DNA from: Nitratireductor pacificus pht-3B
GTDB lineage: Bacteria; Pseudomonadota; Alphaproteobacteria; Rhizobiales; Rhizobiaceae
Reading direction: 5' to 3'
NCBI RefSeq assembly: GCF_000300335.1
Contig: NZ_AMRM01000010.1
Span: forward strand, 87,310-151,309
Length of the DNA stretch: 64,000 bases
Shown here one piece after another: positions 10,786 through 23,821 of the stretch; the stretch's first letter is position 1, and the number at the start of each line of letters is the position of its first letter. The notes beneath the pieces are model-generated. The model did not search any database. It saw only the letters and a program-made list of their open reading frames with translations, and had not been told where the DNA came from. The position numbers were made by a program, and so were the translations under genes.

Positions 10786-11319
10786 ATGCCGCACACAAAA
10801 TTCGCATTCATGGCAGTTTCACTGCTTGCGCTCACTCTTGGCGGCTGCACCAGCGAGCGCTTTGCATCCGCGGGCGGCAACCGCGCGCCTGCGCCTTTGG
10901 CAGCAGCCCCTTCCGGAACGGTGACCTCCAGCCAGCTTCCGCCTCCGTCCGCCCCGACCAACCCTTCCGATTTCCCGGCGCCGCCGGAGCAGGGCACGCA
11001 GGTCGCGGCACTCGATCCGAACGCCGCCGCAAACGCCCCGGAAGTTTCCTCCGGCGCCGTCGCAGGCGTGTGGAGCGTGAACGTCGCGGGCCAGTCCTGC
11101 CGCGTGGCGACGCCGCAGACCAAGTTCGGCGCCGGCTACCGCGCCGGCCCCCTGCGTTGCCCGGCACCCATGGATGGCGTGAAGTCCTGGAACGTCGAAG
11201 GCAAGCAGTTGGCGTTTTACGATGCGAATGGCGGTGTCTTGGCCCGGCTCTATTCCTCGGGTGCGGAACGCTTCGACGGGCAGACGACCAGCGGCCAGCC
11301 GATCTCCCTGACACGCTAG
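10786..11319 (+). CDS. Omp19-like outer-membrane lipoprotein (protease inhibitor Inh/Omp19 family)
   Basis: A 177-residue protein with a signal peptide (about residues 1-21) and lipobox LGGC, so it is lipidated at Cys22. A low-complexity Pro/Ala/Ser linker (about 25-90) leads to a C-terminal domain with VAGVWSVNVAGQSCRVATPQT and YRAGPLRCPAPM. Its two cysteines probably form a disulphide, as in bacterial metalloprotease inhibitors of the Inh fold. Brucella Omp19, a surface-exposed protease inhibitor, has the same plan. A GGAGAG ribosome-binding site precedes the ATG. The family call is good; actual inhibitor activity is inference. Confidence 0.88.
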   Translation: MPHTKFAFMAVSLLALTLGGCTSERFASAGGNRAPAPLAAAPSGTVTSSQLPPPSAPTNPSDFPAPPEQGTQVAALDPNAAANAPEVSSGAVAGVWSVNVAGQSCRVATPQTKFGAGYRAGPLRCPAPMDGVKSWNVEGKQLAFYDANGGVLARLYSSGAERFDGQTTSGQPISLTR

Positions 11320-11480
11320 AGGTTCCGGCCGAAGCGGCATCGCTTCGGCACCGAAGAATGTGGCAAGAGAAGAGTCCAGAACAGTTCAGGCGGGCCGGGT
11401 CATCATGAGATCGCTCCGGGATCGGACCCTGGACCCCCAGTTTTCATCCTGCGGCCGGCCGGCCGATCCGAAAGCCCATC

Positions 11481-12689
11481 ATGACGCTGCGTGACGGCCT
11501 CGTTGTTCATCCTTCCGTCGCGCAACGCTACGATCACCTGGTGGAAACGGGCGCGCTGACGCGCGATCCGATCCAGATGAAGGTGGCCGCCGCCCTCGAT
11601 CACCTGATCGGCGAGATCTGCGACAAGCGCCTGGCGCGCAAGTCCAGCGCGCTTGGTTGGTTGTTCGCCAAGCGCGACAGGACCCGCGAACCCGTCCGGG
11701 GGCTTTACGTCCATGGCGGCGTCGGCCGCGGCAAGACCATGCTGATGGACCTGTTCTTCGAGCTTGTGCCGGTCGAGCACAAGCGCCGCGCGCATTTCAA
11801 CGACTTCATGGCCGACGTCCACGACCGGATCGGCCGGCACCGCGCCGCACTGAAGGCCGGCGAAACGCGGGAGGCCGACCCGATCGGCCCCGTGGCGGCC
11901 GCGCTGGCGAAGGAAGCCTGGGTCCTGTGCTTCGACGAATTCACGGTCACGGACATCGCCGACGCGATGATCCTGTCGCGCCTGTTCGCGGCCCTGTTCG
12001 AGCGCGGCGTCGTGCTCGTGGCCACCTCCAACGTCGCGCCGGACGATCTTTACCGCAACGGCCTGAACCGGGGTCTGTTCCTGCCCTTCATCGGCATTCT
12101 GAAGCAGCATACGCGCATCCTGGAACTGGACGCCGACACGGATTACCGGTTGCGGAAGCTCAACCGCATGCCCGTCTACATGACGCCGGACGACGACGAC
12201 GCCGAACGCCAGATGGACGAAGCGTGGGGAACGGTCGCAGACGGGCGCGAGCCGGAAGCCCGCACCCTTAGCGTGAAGGGACGCAAGATCCCCGTAGAGC
12301 GGGCGGTGGGTCGCGCAGCGCGCTTTTCCTTCGCGGAGCTGTGCGAAAAACCCCTGGGCGCGCGCGACTATCTCGCCATCGCCGCAGCGTTCGACACGCT
12401 CTTCATCGATCACGTGCCGGTGATGGACCTGTCGCGCCGCAACGAGGCGAAGCGCTTCATCCTGCTGATCGACACATTGTACGACAGCCATGCCCGCCTG
12501 TTGCTCTCCGCCGCGGCGGCTCCCGAGGCGCTCTACCAGGCAACATCGGGAACGGAGGCGTTCGAGTTCGAGCGCACCGTCTCCCGCCTGATCGAGATGC
12601 AGAGCCACGACTGGCTCGCCGGGACGGCGGCGCTGAACGGCGCGGCGTCCCGTGACGGCGAAACCGCCGCCACTGCATATCCGGGATAG
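11481..12689 (+). CDS. zapE: Cell division protein ZapE (AFG1-like ATPase)
   Basis: A 402-residue AFG1/ZapE P-loop ATPase. Walker A GGVGRGKT lies near residues 78-85, Walker B VLCFDEFTVTD near 150, and a sensor region VLVATSNVAPDDLYRNGLNR follows. The C-terminal KRFILLIDTLYD is also conserved. ZapE associates with the Z ring in E. coli; the mitochondrial relative Afg1 takes part in protein quality control. Placement directly upstream of mdh is usual in rhizobia. No strong ribosome-binding site is seen before the ATG. Confidence 0.94.
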   Translation: MTLRDGLVVHPSVAQRYDHLVETGALTRDPIQMKVAAALDHLIGEICDKRLARKSSALGWLFAKRDRTREPVRGLYVHGGVGRGKTMLMDLFFELVPVEHKRRAHFNDFMADVHDRIGRHRAALKAGETREADPIGPVAAALAKEAWVLCFDEFTVTDIADAMILSRLFAALFERGVVLVATSNVAPDDLYRNGLNRGLFLPFIGILKQHTRILELDADTDYRLRKLNRMPVYMTPDDDDAERQMDEAWGTVADGREPEARTLSVKGRKIPVERAVGRAARFSFAELCEKPLGARDYLAIAAAFDTLFIDHVPVMDLSRRNEAKRFILLIDTLYDSHARLLLSAAAAPEALYQATSGTEAFEFERTVSRLIEMQSHDWLAGTAALNGAASRDGETAATAYPG

Positions 12690-13994
<1,305 letters not shown>

Positions 13995-14007
13995 GAACAG
14001 CGGCCCC

Positions 14008-15204
<1,197 letters not shown>

Positions 15205-15210
15205 GCCAAG

Positions 15211-16113
15211 ATGTCCATTCTCGTCAACAAAGACACCAAGGTTCTGGTTCAGGGCCTGACCGGCAAGACCGGCACCTTCCACACCGAGCAGGCGCTCGCC
15301 TATCACGGCACGCAGATGGTCGGCGGCATTCACCCCAAGAAGGGCGGCTCCACCTGGACCGGCCAGGGCGGTGAAGAGCTTCCGATTTTCGCCTCCGTCG
15401 CCGAAGGCAAGGAGCGGACCGGCGCGGACGCATCCGTGATCTACGTGCCGCCGGCAGGCGCCGGTGCTGCCATCATCGAGGCGATCGAAGCGGAGATCCC
15501 GCTCATCGTCTGCATCACCGAGGGCATCCCTGTGATGGACATGGTCCAGGTGAAGGCGAAGCTCGAGAAGTCGAAGTCGCGCCTGATCGGCCCGAACTGC
15601 CCCGGCGTCCTGACGCCGAACGAGTGCAAGATCGGCATCATGCCCGGCAACATCTTCAAGAAGGGCTCCGTCGGCGTGGTCTCCCGCTCCGGCACACTCA
15701 CCTATGAGGCGGTGTTCCAGACGACCAATGCCGGCCTCGGCCAGACCACGGCCGTCGGCATCGGCGGCGACCCGGTCAAGGGCACCGAGTTCATCGACGT
15801 GCTGGAGATGTTCCTCGCCGACGACGAGACCAAGTCGATCATCATGATCGGCGAGATCGGCGGCTCGGCGGAAGAAGAAGCAGCCCAGTTCCTGCGCGAC
15901 GAAGCCAAGAAAGGCCGCAGGAAGCCGATGGCCGGCTTCATCGCGGGCCGCACTGCCCCTCCCGGACGCACCATGGGCCATGCCGGCGCGGTGATCTCCG
16001 GCGGCAAGGGCGGCGCGGAAGACAAGATCGCGGCGATGGAAGCGGCCGGCATCAAGGTGTCGCCTTCGCCTGCACGTCTCGGCACGACACTCGTCGAAGC
16101 GATCAAGGGATAA
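15211..16113 (+). CDS. sucD: Succinyl-CoA synthetase (ADP-forming) alpha subunit
   Basis: A 300-residue subunit with the N-terminal CoA-binding Rossmann fold ([17 protein letters not shown]) and the phosphohistidine in [14 protein letters not shown] near residue 255. [20 protein letters not shown] and [11 protein letters not shown] are also conserved. It works with SucC in the TCA cycle. After it, 126 bases containing a near-perfect inverted repeat separate it from sucA, which may tune expression between the two halves of the operon. Confidence 0.97.
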   Translation: MSILVNKDTKVLVQGLTGKTGTFHTEQALAYHGTQMVGGIHPKKGGSTWTGQGGEELPIFASVAEGKERTGADASVIYVPPAGAGAAIIEAIEAEIPLIVCITEGIPVMDMVQVKAKLEKSKSRLIGPNCPGVLTPNECKIGIMPGNIFKKGSVGVVSRSGTLTYEAVFQTTNAGLGQTTAVGIGGDPVKGTEFIDVLEMFLADDETKSIIMIGEIGGSAEEEAAQFLRDEAKKGRRKPMAGFIAGRTAPPGRTMGHAGAVISGGKGGAEDKIAAMEAAGIKVSPSPARLGTTLVEAIKG

Positions 16114-16194
16114 GCGAATAGGGAGTAGCGAATAGCGAATAGACCTGCCGAGCGGCGCACGCGCCGCTTCTCCTATTCGCTACTCACTATTCGC
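16114..16194. repeat. Inverted repeat of GCGAATAG-type units between sucD and sucA
   Basis: Arms 16114-16135 and 16173-16194 are 22 bases long and complementary apart from one mismatch. Both are built from GCGAATAG and GAGTAG blocks, and further partial units extend on both sides. The inner part has GCGGCGCACGCGCCGC, a second palindrome. It is a dispersed-repeat type rather than a terminator, since no T-run follows and sucA continues on the same strand. Confidence 0.8.
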
Positions 16195-16239
16195 TACTCG
16201 CTCCAAGCAAGGAGACGGAGCGCGGGCTCCGGAAAGACT

Positions 16240-19230
16240 ATGGCACGACAAGATCAGGCCAACGACGAAATGTCCCTCACCTCCTTCCTGTATGGCGGCA
16301 ATGCCGCCTACATCGAGGAGCTTTATGCCAGCTACCAGGACAATCCCTCCTCGGTGAACGAGGACTGGCGCGCTTTCTTCGGCGCACTGCAGGACGATGC
16401 AGCGGACGTTCGCAAGAACGCTTCCGGCGCGTCCTGGAAGCGGAAGGGCTGGCCCGAAACCGCCAATGGCGAGCTGGTCTCAGCGCTAGACGGCGACTGG
16501 GGCACGCTGGAGAAGCATTTCGACGGCAAGATCAAGGACAAGGCGGCCGCTGCCGGCGCCGCCGCGCTGACCGCCGAGGAGGTGCAGCGCGCCACCCGCG
16601 ATTCCGTCCGCGCCATCATGATGATCCGCGCCTACCGCATGCGCGGCCATCTGCATGCCGATCTCGACCCGCTGGGCATCGCAAAGCCGCTCGAGGACTA
16701 TAACGAGCTGTCGCCGGCCGCCTATGGCTTCACCGAAGCCGACTACGACCGCCCGATCTTCATCGACCATGTTCTGGGCCTCGAGACCGCGACCATCCGC
16801 GAGATGCTCGACATCCTGAAGCGCACCTATTGCTCGACGCTCGGCGTCGAGTTCATGCACATCTCCAACCCCGAGGAGAAGGCCTGGATCCAGGAGCGCA
16901 TCGAGGGGCCGGACAAGGGCGTCGAGTTCACCGCCAACGGCAAGAAGGCGATCCTGCAGAAGCTGGTCGAGGCGGAAGGCTTCGAGCAGTTCATCGACGT
17001 CAAGTACAAGGGCACGAAGCGTTTCGGCCTCGACGGCGGCGAGGCGCTGATCCCGGCGCTCGAGCAGATCATCAAGCGCGGCGGCCAGATGGGCCTCAAG
17101 GAGATCGTCTTCGGCATGGCCCACCGCGGCCGCCTGAACGTGCTCTCCCAGGTGCTGCAGAAGCCGCACCGCGCCATCTTCCACGAGTTCAAGGGCGGTT
17201 CCTTCGCCCCCGACGACGTGGAAGGTTCGGGCGACGTGAAGTACCATCTGGGCGCCTCGTCGGACCGCGAGTTCGACAGCAACAAGGTGCATCTCTCGCT
17301 CACCGCGAACCCCTCCCATCTGGAAATCGTCAACCCGGTCGTCATGGGCAAGGCCCGCGCCAAGCAGGACCAGATTTTCGGCCGCAAGCGCGAGGAAGTC
17401 GTGCCGATCGAGGAGCGCGCCCGCGTCATGCCGCTGCTGCTGCACGGCGACGCCGCCTTCGCCGGCCAGGGCGTGGTGGCCGAATGTCTCGGCCTGTCCG
17501 GCCTGCGCGGACACCGCGTCGCCGGCACCGTGCATTTCATCATCAACAACCAGATCGGCTTCACCACCAATCCGCGCTTCTCGCGCTCCTCGCCCTATCC
17601 GTCCGACGTGGCGAAGATGATCGAGGCGCCGATCTTCCACGTGAACGGCGACGATCCGGAAGCGGTGGTCTACGCCGCGAAGGTGGCGACCGAATTCCGC
17701 ATGACCTTCCACAAGCCGGTGGTCATCGACATGTTCTGCTACCGCCGCTACGGCCACAATGAGGGCGACGAGCCGGCATTCACCCAGCCGATCATGTACC
17801 GCAAGATCCGCCAGCACGCGACGACCGGCGAGGTCTACGCGAAGAAGATGCTGGCCGAAGGCATCGTCACCGAAGCGGACATCGAGAAGATGCGCGCGGA
17901 CTGGCGCGCTCATCTCGAAACCGAGTTCGAGGCCGGCCAGGCCTACAAGCCCAACAAGGCCGACTGGCTGGACGGTGCGTGGTCGGGCCTGAAGAAGGCC
18001 GACAACGAGGACGAGCAGCGCCGCGGCAAGACCGCCATGCCGGTGAAGACGCTGAAGGAGATCGGCCGGAAGCTCTCGGAAGTGCCGGAGGACTTCGAGG
18101 TCCACCGCACCATCCAGCGCTTCATGACCAACCGTCAGAAGATGATCGATTCCGGCGAGGGCATCGACTGGGCGACCGCCGAGGCGCTCGCCTACGGCTC
18201 GATCCTGATCGAGGGCCATCCGGTTCGCCTGTCGGGCCAGGATTCCGAGCGCGGCACCTTCTCGCAGCGCCACTCCGTGCTCTACGACCAGCGCGACGAG
18301 AACCGCTACATCCCGCTCAACAACCTGGGACCGCAGCAGGCCTATTACGAGGTCATCAACTCGATGCTCTCGGAAGAAGCCGTGCTCGGCTTCGAATATG
18401 GCTTCTCGCTGGCCGAGCCGCGCGCGCTGACCCTGTGGGAAGCGCAGTTCGGCGACTTCGCCAACGGCGCGCAGGTCGTGTTCGACCAGTTCATCTCGTC
18501 GGGCGAGCGCAAGTGGCTGCGCATGTCGGGCCTCGTCTGCCTTCTGCCGCACGGCTATGAGGGCCAGGGGCCGGAGCACTCCTCCGCGCGCCTGGAGCGT
18601 TTCCTCCAGCTCTGCGCCGAGGACAACATGCAGGTGGCGAACTGCACCACGCCGGCCAACTACTTCCACATCCTGCGCCGTCAGATGAAGCGCGACTTCC
18701 GCAAGCCGCTGATCCTGATGACGCCGAAGTCGCTGCTGCGTCACAAGCGCTGCGTGTCGACGCTTAGCGAGCTGGCCGGCGAAAGCGCCTTCCACCGCCT
18801 GCTGTGGGACGATGCGGAGTATCTGAAGGATCAGCCGATCAAGCTGGTCAAGGATTCCAAGATCCGCCGCGTGGTGATGTGCTCGGGCAAGGTCTATTAC
18901 GATCTCTATGAGGAACGCGAGAAGCGCGGCATCGACGATGTCTACCTGCTGCGCATCGAACAGCTCTATCCGTTCCCGGCCAAGGCGCTGATCACCGAAT
19001 TGTCGCGTTTCAAGAACGCCGAGATGGTGTGGTGCCAGGAAGAACCCAAGAACATGGGTGCATGGTCGTTCATCGATCCCTATCTGGAATGGGTGCTGCA
19101 GCACATCAACGCCAAGAACACCCGCGTGCGCTATACCGGCCGTCCGGCCGCCGCATCGCCGGCAACGGGCCTGATGTCGAAGCACCTGGCGCAGCTCGAG
19201 GCTTTCCTCGAAGACGCGCTCGGCGAATAG
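16240..19230 (+). CDS. sucA: 2-oxoglutarate dehydrogenase E1 component
   Basis: A 996-residue thiamine-diphosphate enzyme that decarboxylates 2-oxoglutarate and passes the succinyl group to SucB lipoate. The N-terminal [19 protein letters not shown] helix binds E2/E3. [26 protein letters not shown] and IGFTTNP mark the TPP-binding part, and the C-terminal transketolase-like domain contains [24 protein letters not shown]. Length is standard. It depends on thiamine diphosphate, and thiamine uptake and thiamine pyrophosphokinase genes lie only 5-10 kb away. sucB follows after 19 bases. Confidence 0.98.
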   Translation: MARQDQANDEMSLTSFLYGGNAAYIEELYASYQDNPSSVNEDWRAFFGALQDDAADVRKNASGASWKRKGWPETANGELVSALDGDWGTLEKHFDGKIKDKAAAAGAAALTAEEVQRATRDSVRAIMMIRAYRMRGHLHADLDPLGIAKPLEDYNELSPAAYGFTEADYDRPIFIDHVLGLETATIREMLDILKRTYCSTLGVEFMHISNPEEKAWIQERIEGPDKGVEFTANGKKAILQKLVEAEGFEQFIDVKYKGTKRFGLDGGEALIPALEQIIKRGGQMGLKEIVFGMAHRGRLNVLSQVLQKPHRAIFHEFKGGSFAPDDVEGSGDVKYHLGASSDREFDSNKVHLSLTANPSHLEIVNPVVMGKARAKQDQIFGRKREEVVPIEERARVMPLLLHGDAAFAGQGVVAECLGLSGLRGHRVAGTVHFIINNQIGFTTNPRFSRSSPYPSDVAKMIEAPIFHVNGDDPEAVVYAAKVATEFRMTFHKPVVIDMFCYRRYGHNEGDEPAFTQPIMYRKIRQHATTGEVYAKKMLAEGIVTEADIEKMRADWRAHLETEFEAGQAYKPNKADWLDGAWSGLKKADNEDEQRRGKTAMPVKTLKEIGRKLSEVPEDFEVHRTIQRFMTNRQKMIDSGEGIDWATAEALAYGSILIEGHPVRLSGQDSERGTFSQRHSVLYDQRDENRYIPLNNLGPQQAYYEVINSMLSEEAVLGFEYGFSLAEPRALTLWEAQFGDFANGAQVVFDQFISSGERKWLRMSGLVCLLPHGYEGQGPEHSSARLERFLQLCAEDNMQVANCTTPANYFHILRRQMKRDFRKPLILMTPKSLLRHKRCVSTLSELAGESAFHRLLWDDAEYLKDQPIKLVKDSKIRRVVMCSGKVYYDLYEEREKRGIDDVYLLRIEQLYPFPAKALITELSRFKNAEMVWCQEEPKNMGAWSFIDPYLEWVLQHINAKNTRVRYTGRPAAASPATGLMSKHLAQLEAFLEDALGE

Positions 19231-19249
19231 GAAGCGACGGAGACTGGAA

Positions 19250-20794
19250 ATGGCGACTGAAATCCGCGTCCCCACGCTCGGCGAGTCCGTCGCGGAGGCG
19301 ACGATCGCCCGCTGGATGAAGAATGTCGGCGACGCGATCGCCGCCGACGAGCCTATTGTCGAGCTGGAAACCGACAAGGTCTCCATCGAGGTGCCCGCGC
19401 CTGCGTCCGGTACGCTGGATGAGATCGTGGTGAAGGAAGGCGATACCGTTGAGGTCGGCGCCCTGCTCGGCATGATCGCCGAAAGACAGGCGGCCGGAAA
19501 ATCGAAACCAGAGACAAACCAGTCCGCAGCGGAAGCGTCCGGCGGCAGTCAGAATCAGGAGGCAACCATGGCCGGCGGAAAAATCGTCGAGGTGAATGTT
19601 CCATCGGCGGGTGAATCCGTCACCGAGGCCCAGGTCGGCGAGATCTACAAGAAGGTCGGCGACGCGGTGAAGACCGACGAAGCGCTTCTGGAACTGGAGA
19701 CCGACAAGGCCGCCCAGGAAGTGATGTCGCCCGTCGACGGCGTCATCAAGGAACTGGTCGTTGCCTCGGGCGATGAAGTGCAGGTCGGCGCGCTGCTGCT
19801 GCGCATCGAGGAAGGCGCCTCCGCCGGTGCCGCCAAGCCGGCCGAGAAACCCGCAGCCGAGAAGCCTGCCGAAGCGGAGAAGCCGGCCAAGGCCGCCGAG
19901 AGCAGCCGCCCCCCCGCACCTTCGGCGCAGAAGCTGATGACCGAGCAGGGCGTGAAGGCTGGCGACGTTTCCGGCTCCGGCAAGGAAGGCCAGGTCCTGA
20001 AGGGTGACGTGCTGGCCGCCATGGAGCGCGGCGCGCCGAGCTCCCCGGCGGAGACGCCGAAGGTCGCCCGCCCGGCCTCGCCGGCCGAGGACGAGGTGCG
20101 CGAGGAACGCGTGAAGATGACGCGCCTGCGCCAGACCATCGCCCGCCGCCTTAAGGACGCGCAGGCGAACGCCGCCATGCTGACCACCTTCAACGAGGTG
20201 GACATGACGGCCGTCATGGACCTGCGCAAGAAGTACAAGGACCTGTTCGAGAAGAAGCACGGCGTGAAGCTGGGCTTCATGGGCTTCTTCACCAAGGCCG
20301 TGACGCATGCGCTGAAGGAGATTCCCGCGGTCAATGCCGAGATCGACGGCACGGACATCATCTACAAGAACTTCTGCCATATCGGCGTCGCCGTCGGCAC
20401 CGACCGCGGCCTCGTCGTGCCGGTGGTGCGCGATGCCGACCGGATGTCCATCGCCGAGGTGGAGAAGGAGATCGGCCGGCTGGGTCTCGCGGCCCGCGAC
20501 GGCAAGCTCTCCATGGCCGACATGCAGGGCGGCACCTTCACCATCTCCAATGGTGGCGTCTACGGCTCGCTGATGTCGACGCCGATCCTGAACGCCCCGC
20601 AGTCCGGCATTCTCGGCATGCACAAGATCCAGGAGCGGCCGATGGTCGTCGGCGGCCAGATCGTCATCCGCCCGATGATGTATCTCGCGCTTTCCTACGA
20701 CCACCGCATCGTTGACGGCAAGGAAGCCGTGACCTTCCTGGTGCGCATCAAGGACGTGCTGGAGGATCCCGAGCGTCTGGTGCTGGATCTCTAG
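19250..20794 (+). CDS. sucB: Dihydrolipoyllysine succinyltransferase (E2) with two lipoyl domains
   Basis: A 514-residue core subunit of the 2-oxoglutarate dehydrogenase complex. It has two lipoyl domains, residues 2-77 (lipoyl Lys43 in ETDKVSIEV) and about 107-180 (Lys153 in ETDKAAQEV), each followed by an Ala/Pro/Glu linker. A peripheral-subunit-binding domain ([12 protein letters not shown]) and the catalytic domain ending [13 protein letters not shown] follow. Most proteobacterial E2o proteins have one lipoyl domain and about 400-430 residues, so this is long. An in-frame ATG at residue 107 with AGGAGG five bases upstream could start a one-domain form. The two lipoyl domains differ clearly in sequence. 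Confidence 0.95.
   Translation: MATEIRVPTLGESVAEATIARWMKNVGDAIAADEPIVELETDKVSIEVPAPASGTLDEIVVKEGDTVEVGALLGMIAERQAAGKSKPETNQSAAEASGGSQNQEATMAGGKIVEVNVPSAGESVTEAQVGEIYKKVGDAVKTDEALLELETDKAAQEVMSPVDGVIKELVVASGDEVQVGALLLRIEEGASAGAAKPAEKPAAEKPAEAEKPAKAAESSRPPAPSAQKLMTEQGVKAGDVSGSGKEGQVLKGDVLAAMERGAPSSPAETPKVARPASPAEDEVREERVKMTRLRQTIARRLKDAQANAAMLTTFNEVDMTAVMDLRKKYKDLFEKKHGVKLGFMGFFTKAVTHALKEIPAVNAEIDGTDIIYKNFCHIGVAVGTDRGLVVPVVRDADRMSIAEVEKEIGRLGLAARDGKLSMADMQGGTFTISNGGVYGSLMSTPILNAPQSGILGMHKIQERPMVVGGQIVIRPMMYLALSYDHRIVDGKEAVTFLVRIKDVLEDPERLVLDL
19557..19570 (+). promoter_or_regulatory. Internal ribosome-binding site and ATG within sucB
   Basis: AGGAGG at 19557-19562, five bases before an in-frame ATG at 19568-19570, is a better translation start signal than the one at the annotated sucB start. 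Translation from it would give a 408-residue E2 with a single lipoyl domain, the usual size for the family. Whether both forms are made is unknown. Confidence 0.6.
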
Positions 20795-20806
20795 GGGCTG
20801 AACGCG

Positions 20807-21298
20807 ATGCGGCGCTGGACGGTCATTCCAAGCCTCCTTGCCGCACTCTGCCTCGCGGGGCAGGCGCATGCCGCCTGCCCGCAGGAACTGTCGGTCTACA
20901 GCGAAGTGGGCGGCGCGACGGAGCTCAACTTCCGGCCGGAAACCGAAGCCGCCATCGTCGCCAACAGCTTTCGCCTGATCCTGCCGGATGGCCCGGTTCT
21001 GGAAGGTCACATGACCTGGAACGAGGGCGTTTCCCGCCCGACCGGCGCCCTGATGCTCGACTGCCCCGAGGGCGACCTGACCGGCGACGAGATCGCCGCC
21101 TGCACCCATTGGCAGGGCGTCGTCTATGCGCTCGACGCGGAGGGGAATGTAGGCCTCATCCCGCCACGCGGCGAGACGGCAGCGCCCCGGTTGCTGCTGG
21201 CCGACCTGAGCCGGGCGCTGCATGCCGGCCCGCTCAACGACGGCGAGACCGCCCTCCCCGCCTGGGACGTCTACGCACTGAGCGGGTGCCAGGAATGA
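20807..21298 (+). CDS. Hypothetical secreted protein in the TCA operon
   Basis: A 163-residue protein with a signal peptide (residues 1-22, hydrophobic core IPSLLAALCLAGQAHA, likely cleavage after AHA-A). The mature part holds cysteines in ACPQELS, LDCPEG, AACTHW and SGCQE, so two disulphides are possible in the periplasm. I do not recognise the family. It starts 12 bases after sucB, too close for a separate promoter to be likely, and precedes an SDR gene and lpd. Its presence inside a TCA operon gives no obvious function. Confidence 0.75.
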   Translation: MRRWTVIPSLLAALCLAGQAHAACPQELSVYSEVGGATELNFRPETEAAIVANSFRLILPDGPVLEGHMTWNEGVSRPTGALMLDCPEGDLTGDEIAACTHWQGVVYALDAEGNVGLIPPRGETAAPRLLLADLSRALHAGPLNDGETALPAWDVYALSGCQE

Positions 21299-21326
21299 TC
21301 ATCGAGAACCGGCCGCGCAGGAACGC

Positions 21327-22082
21327 ATGACGCAAACGGCGAAGACACTTCTGGTGACAGGCGGCGGACGCGGCATCGGCGCGGCGCTCTGCCGGCTCGG
21401 CGCCGAGGCGGGCTACCGCGTCGTCGTCAACTACGTCGCCAATGCCGCTGCCGCCGACGAGGTGGTTCGCGCCATCGAGGCCGCCGGCGGCGAGGCTTTC
21501 GCCGTCAAGGCCGATATGGCTAGCGAGGCGGAAATCCTCTCCATGTTCGAGGCAATCGACGAGCGCTTCGGCCCGCTCGATGCGCTGGTCAACAATGCCG
21601 GCGTCGTCAGCCTCAAGGCCCGCGTCGACGAAATGGATGCGGCCCGCATGGAACGCATGATGCGCATCAATGTCATCGGCACCATGCTGTGCGCCCGCGA
21701 GGCTGTGAAGCGCATGTCCACGCGCCACGGCGGCAAAGGCGGTGTCATCGTCAACATCTCCTCCATTGCCGCCGTGCTCGGTTCGGCCGGGGAATATGTC
21801 GACTACGCCGCGGCCAAGGCCGCCGTCGACACCTTCACCGTCGGCCTGGCGCGCGAGGTCGCGGAAGAAGGCATCCGCGTCAATGCCGTGCGGCCTGGCA
21901 CCATCGACACGGAAATCCACGCCTCGGGCGGCCAGCCCGACCGGGCGATGCGGGTTTCCGCCCAGATTCCCATGAAGCGCCCCGGCACGGCCGAAGAAAT
22001 CGCCCGCGCCGCGCTGTGGCTCTTGTCCAACGAAGCGTCCTATGCGACGGGCGCTATTCTCAATGTCAGCGGCGGCCGCTAG
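21327..22082 (+). CDS. SDR family oxidoreductase
   Basis: A 251-residue classical short-chain dehydrogenase/reductase. The cofactor motif TGGGRGIGAAL is at the N-terminus, NNAGV near residue 90, Ser in ISSIAAVLGSAGEYVDYAAAK with the YxxxK catalytic pair near residue 158, and the C-terminal GAILNVSGGR is typical. The RVVVNYVAN after the second strand suggests NADP preference, but this is inference. It lies between the secreted unknown protein and lpd on the same strand. Substrate unknown; FabG-like or sugar-dehydrogenase-like enzymes cannot be told apart here. Confidence 0.9.
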   Translation: MTQTAKTLLVTGGGRGIGAALCRLGAEAGYRVVVNYVANAAAADEVVRAIEAAGGEAFAVKADMASEAEILSMFEAIDERFGPLDALVNNAGVVSLKARVDEMDAARMERMMRINVIGTMLCAREAVKRMSTRHGGKGGVIVNISSIAAVLGSAGEYVDYAAAKAAVDTFTVGLAREVAEEGIRVNAVRPGTIDTEIHASGGQPDRAMRVSAQIPMKRPGTAEEIARAALWLLSNEASYATGAILNVSGGR

Positions 22083-22115
22083 CGACCGCCAAGGAAATGC
22101 AGGAAAGGCAGCGAA

Positions 22116-23522
<1,407 letters not shown>

Positions 23523-23540
23523 GCCGGCAAAGCGCATAAA

Positions 23541-23584
23541 CAAAAACACCCCGGAACGGCGCCGTTTCGGGGTGTTTTTGTTTT
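23541..23584. terminator. Bidirectional intrinsic terminator after lpdA
   Basis: Arms CAAAAACACCCCG (23541-23553) and CGGGGTGTTTTTG (23568-23580) are perfectly complementary, with an inner AACGGCGCCGTT palindrome and a following T-run. It ends the TCA operon on the plus strand, and the flanking A-run would also serve transcription arriving from the right. Confidence 0.9.
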
Positions 23585-23638
23585 GCGGGGTCGATGGTTG
23601 TGTTTTCTCGCCCACCGGCTGCTTGCATCGCCTTCCTG

Positions 23639-23753
23639 CGTGGTTCGACAAGCTCACCATGAGGGAGGCAGAGGGCTGCAAGGCCCATTCGCCAAGTCTC
23701 CGAGAGACCCATGCCAGTTCCGACCGCCCTCATGGTGAGCTTGTCAAACCACG
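23639..23753. repeat. Inverted repeat pair with 27-base arms
   Basis: Arms 23639-23665 and 23727-23753 (core TTCGACAAGCTCACCATGAG) are reverse complements with one mismatch, 61 bases apart. This core is a familiar dispersed intergenic repeat in alphaproteobacterial genomes. The region between lpdA and the M48 gene otherwise holds only the terminator. Confidence 0.8.
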
Positions 23754-23821
23754 CACGACGCTGCCGCCGCAGGATGCCGGCACGCTCCAAACCCGCATGC
23801 GTCGCTGACAAAGGGCCAGGT

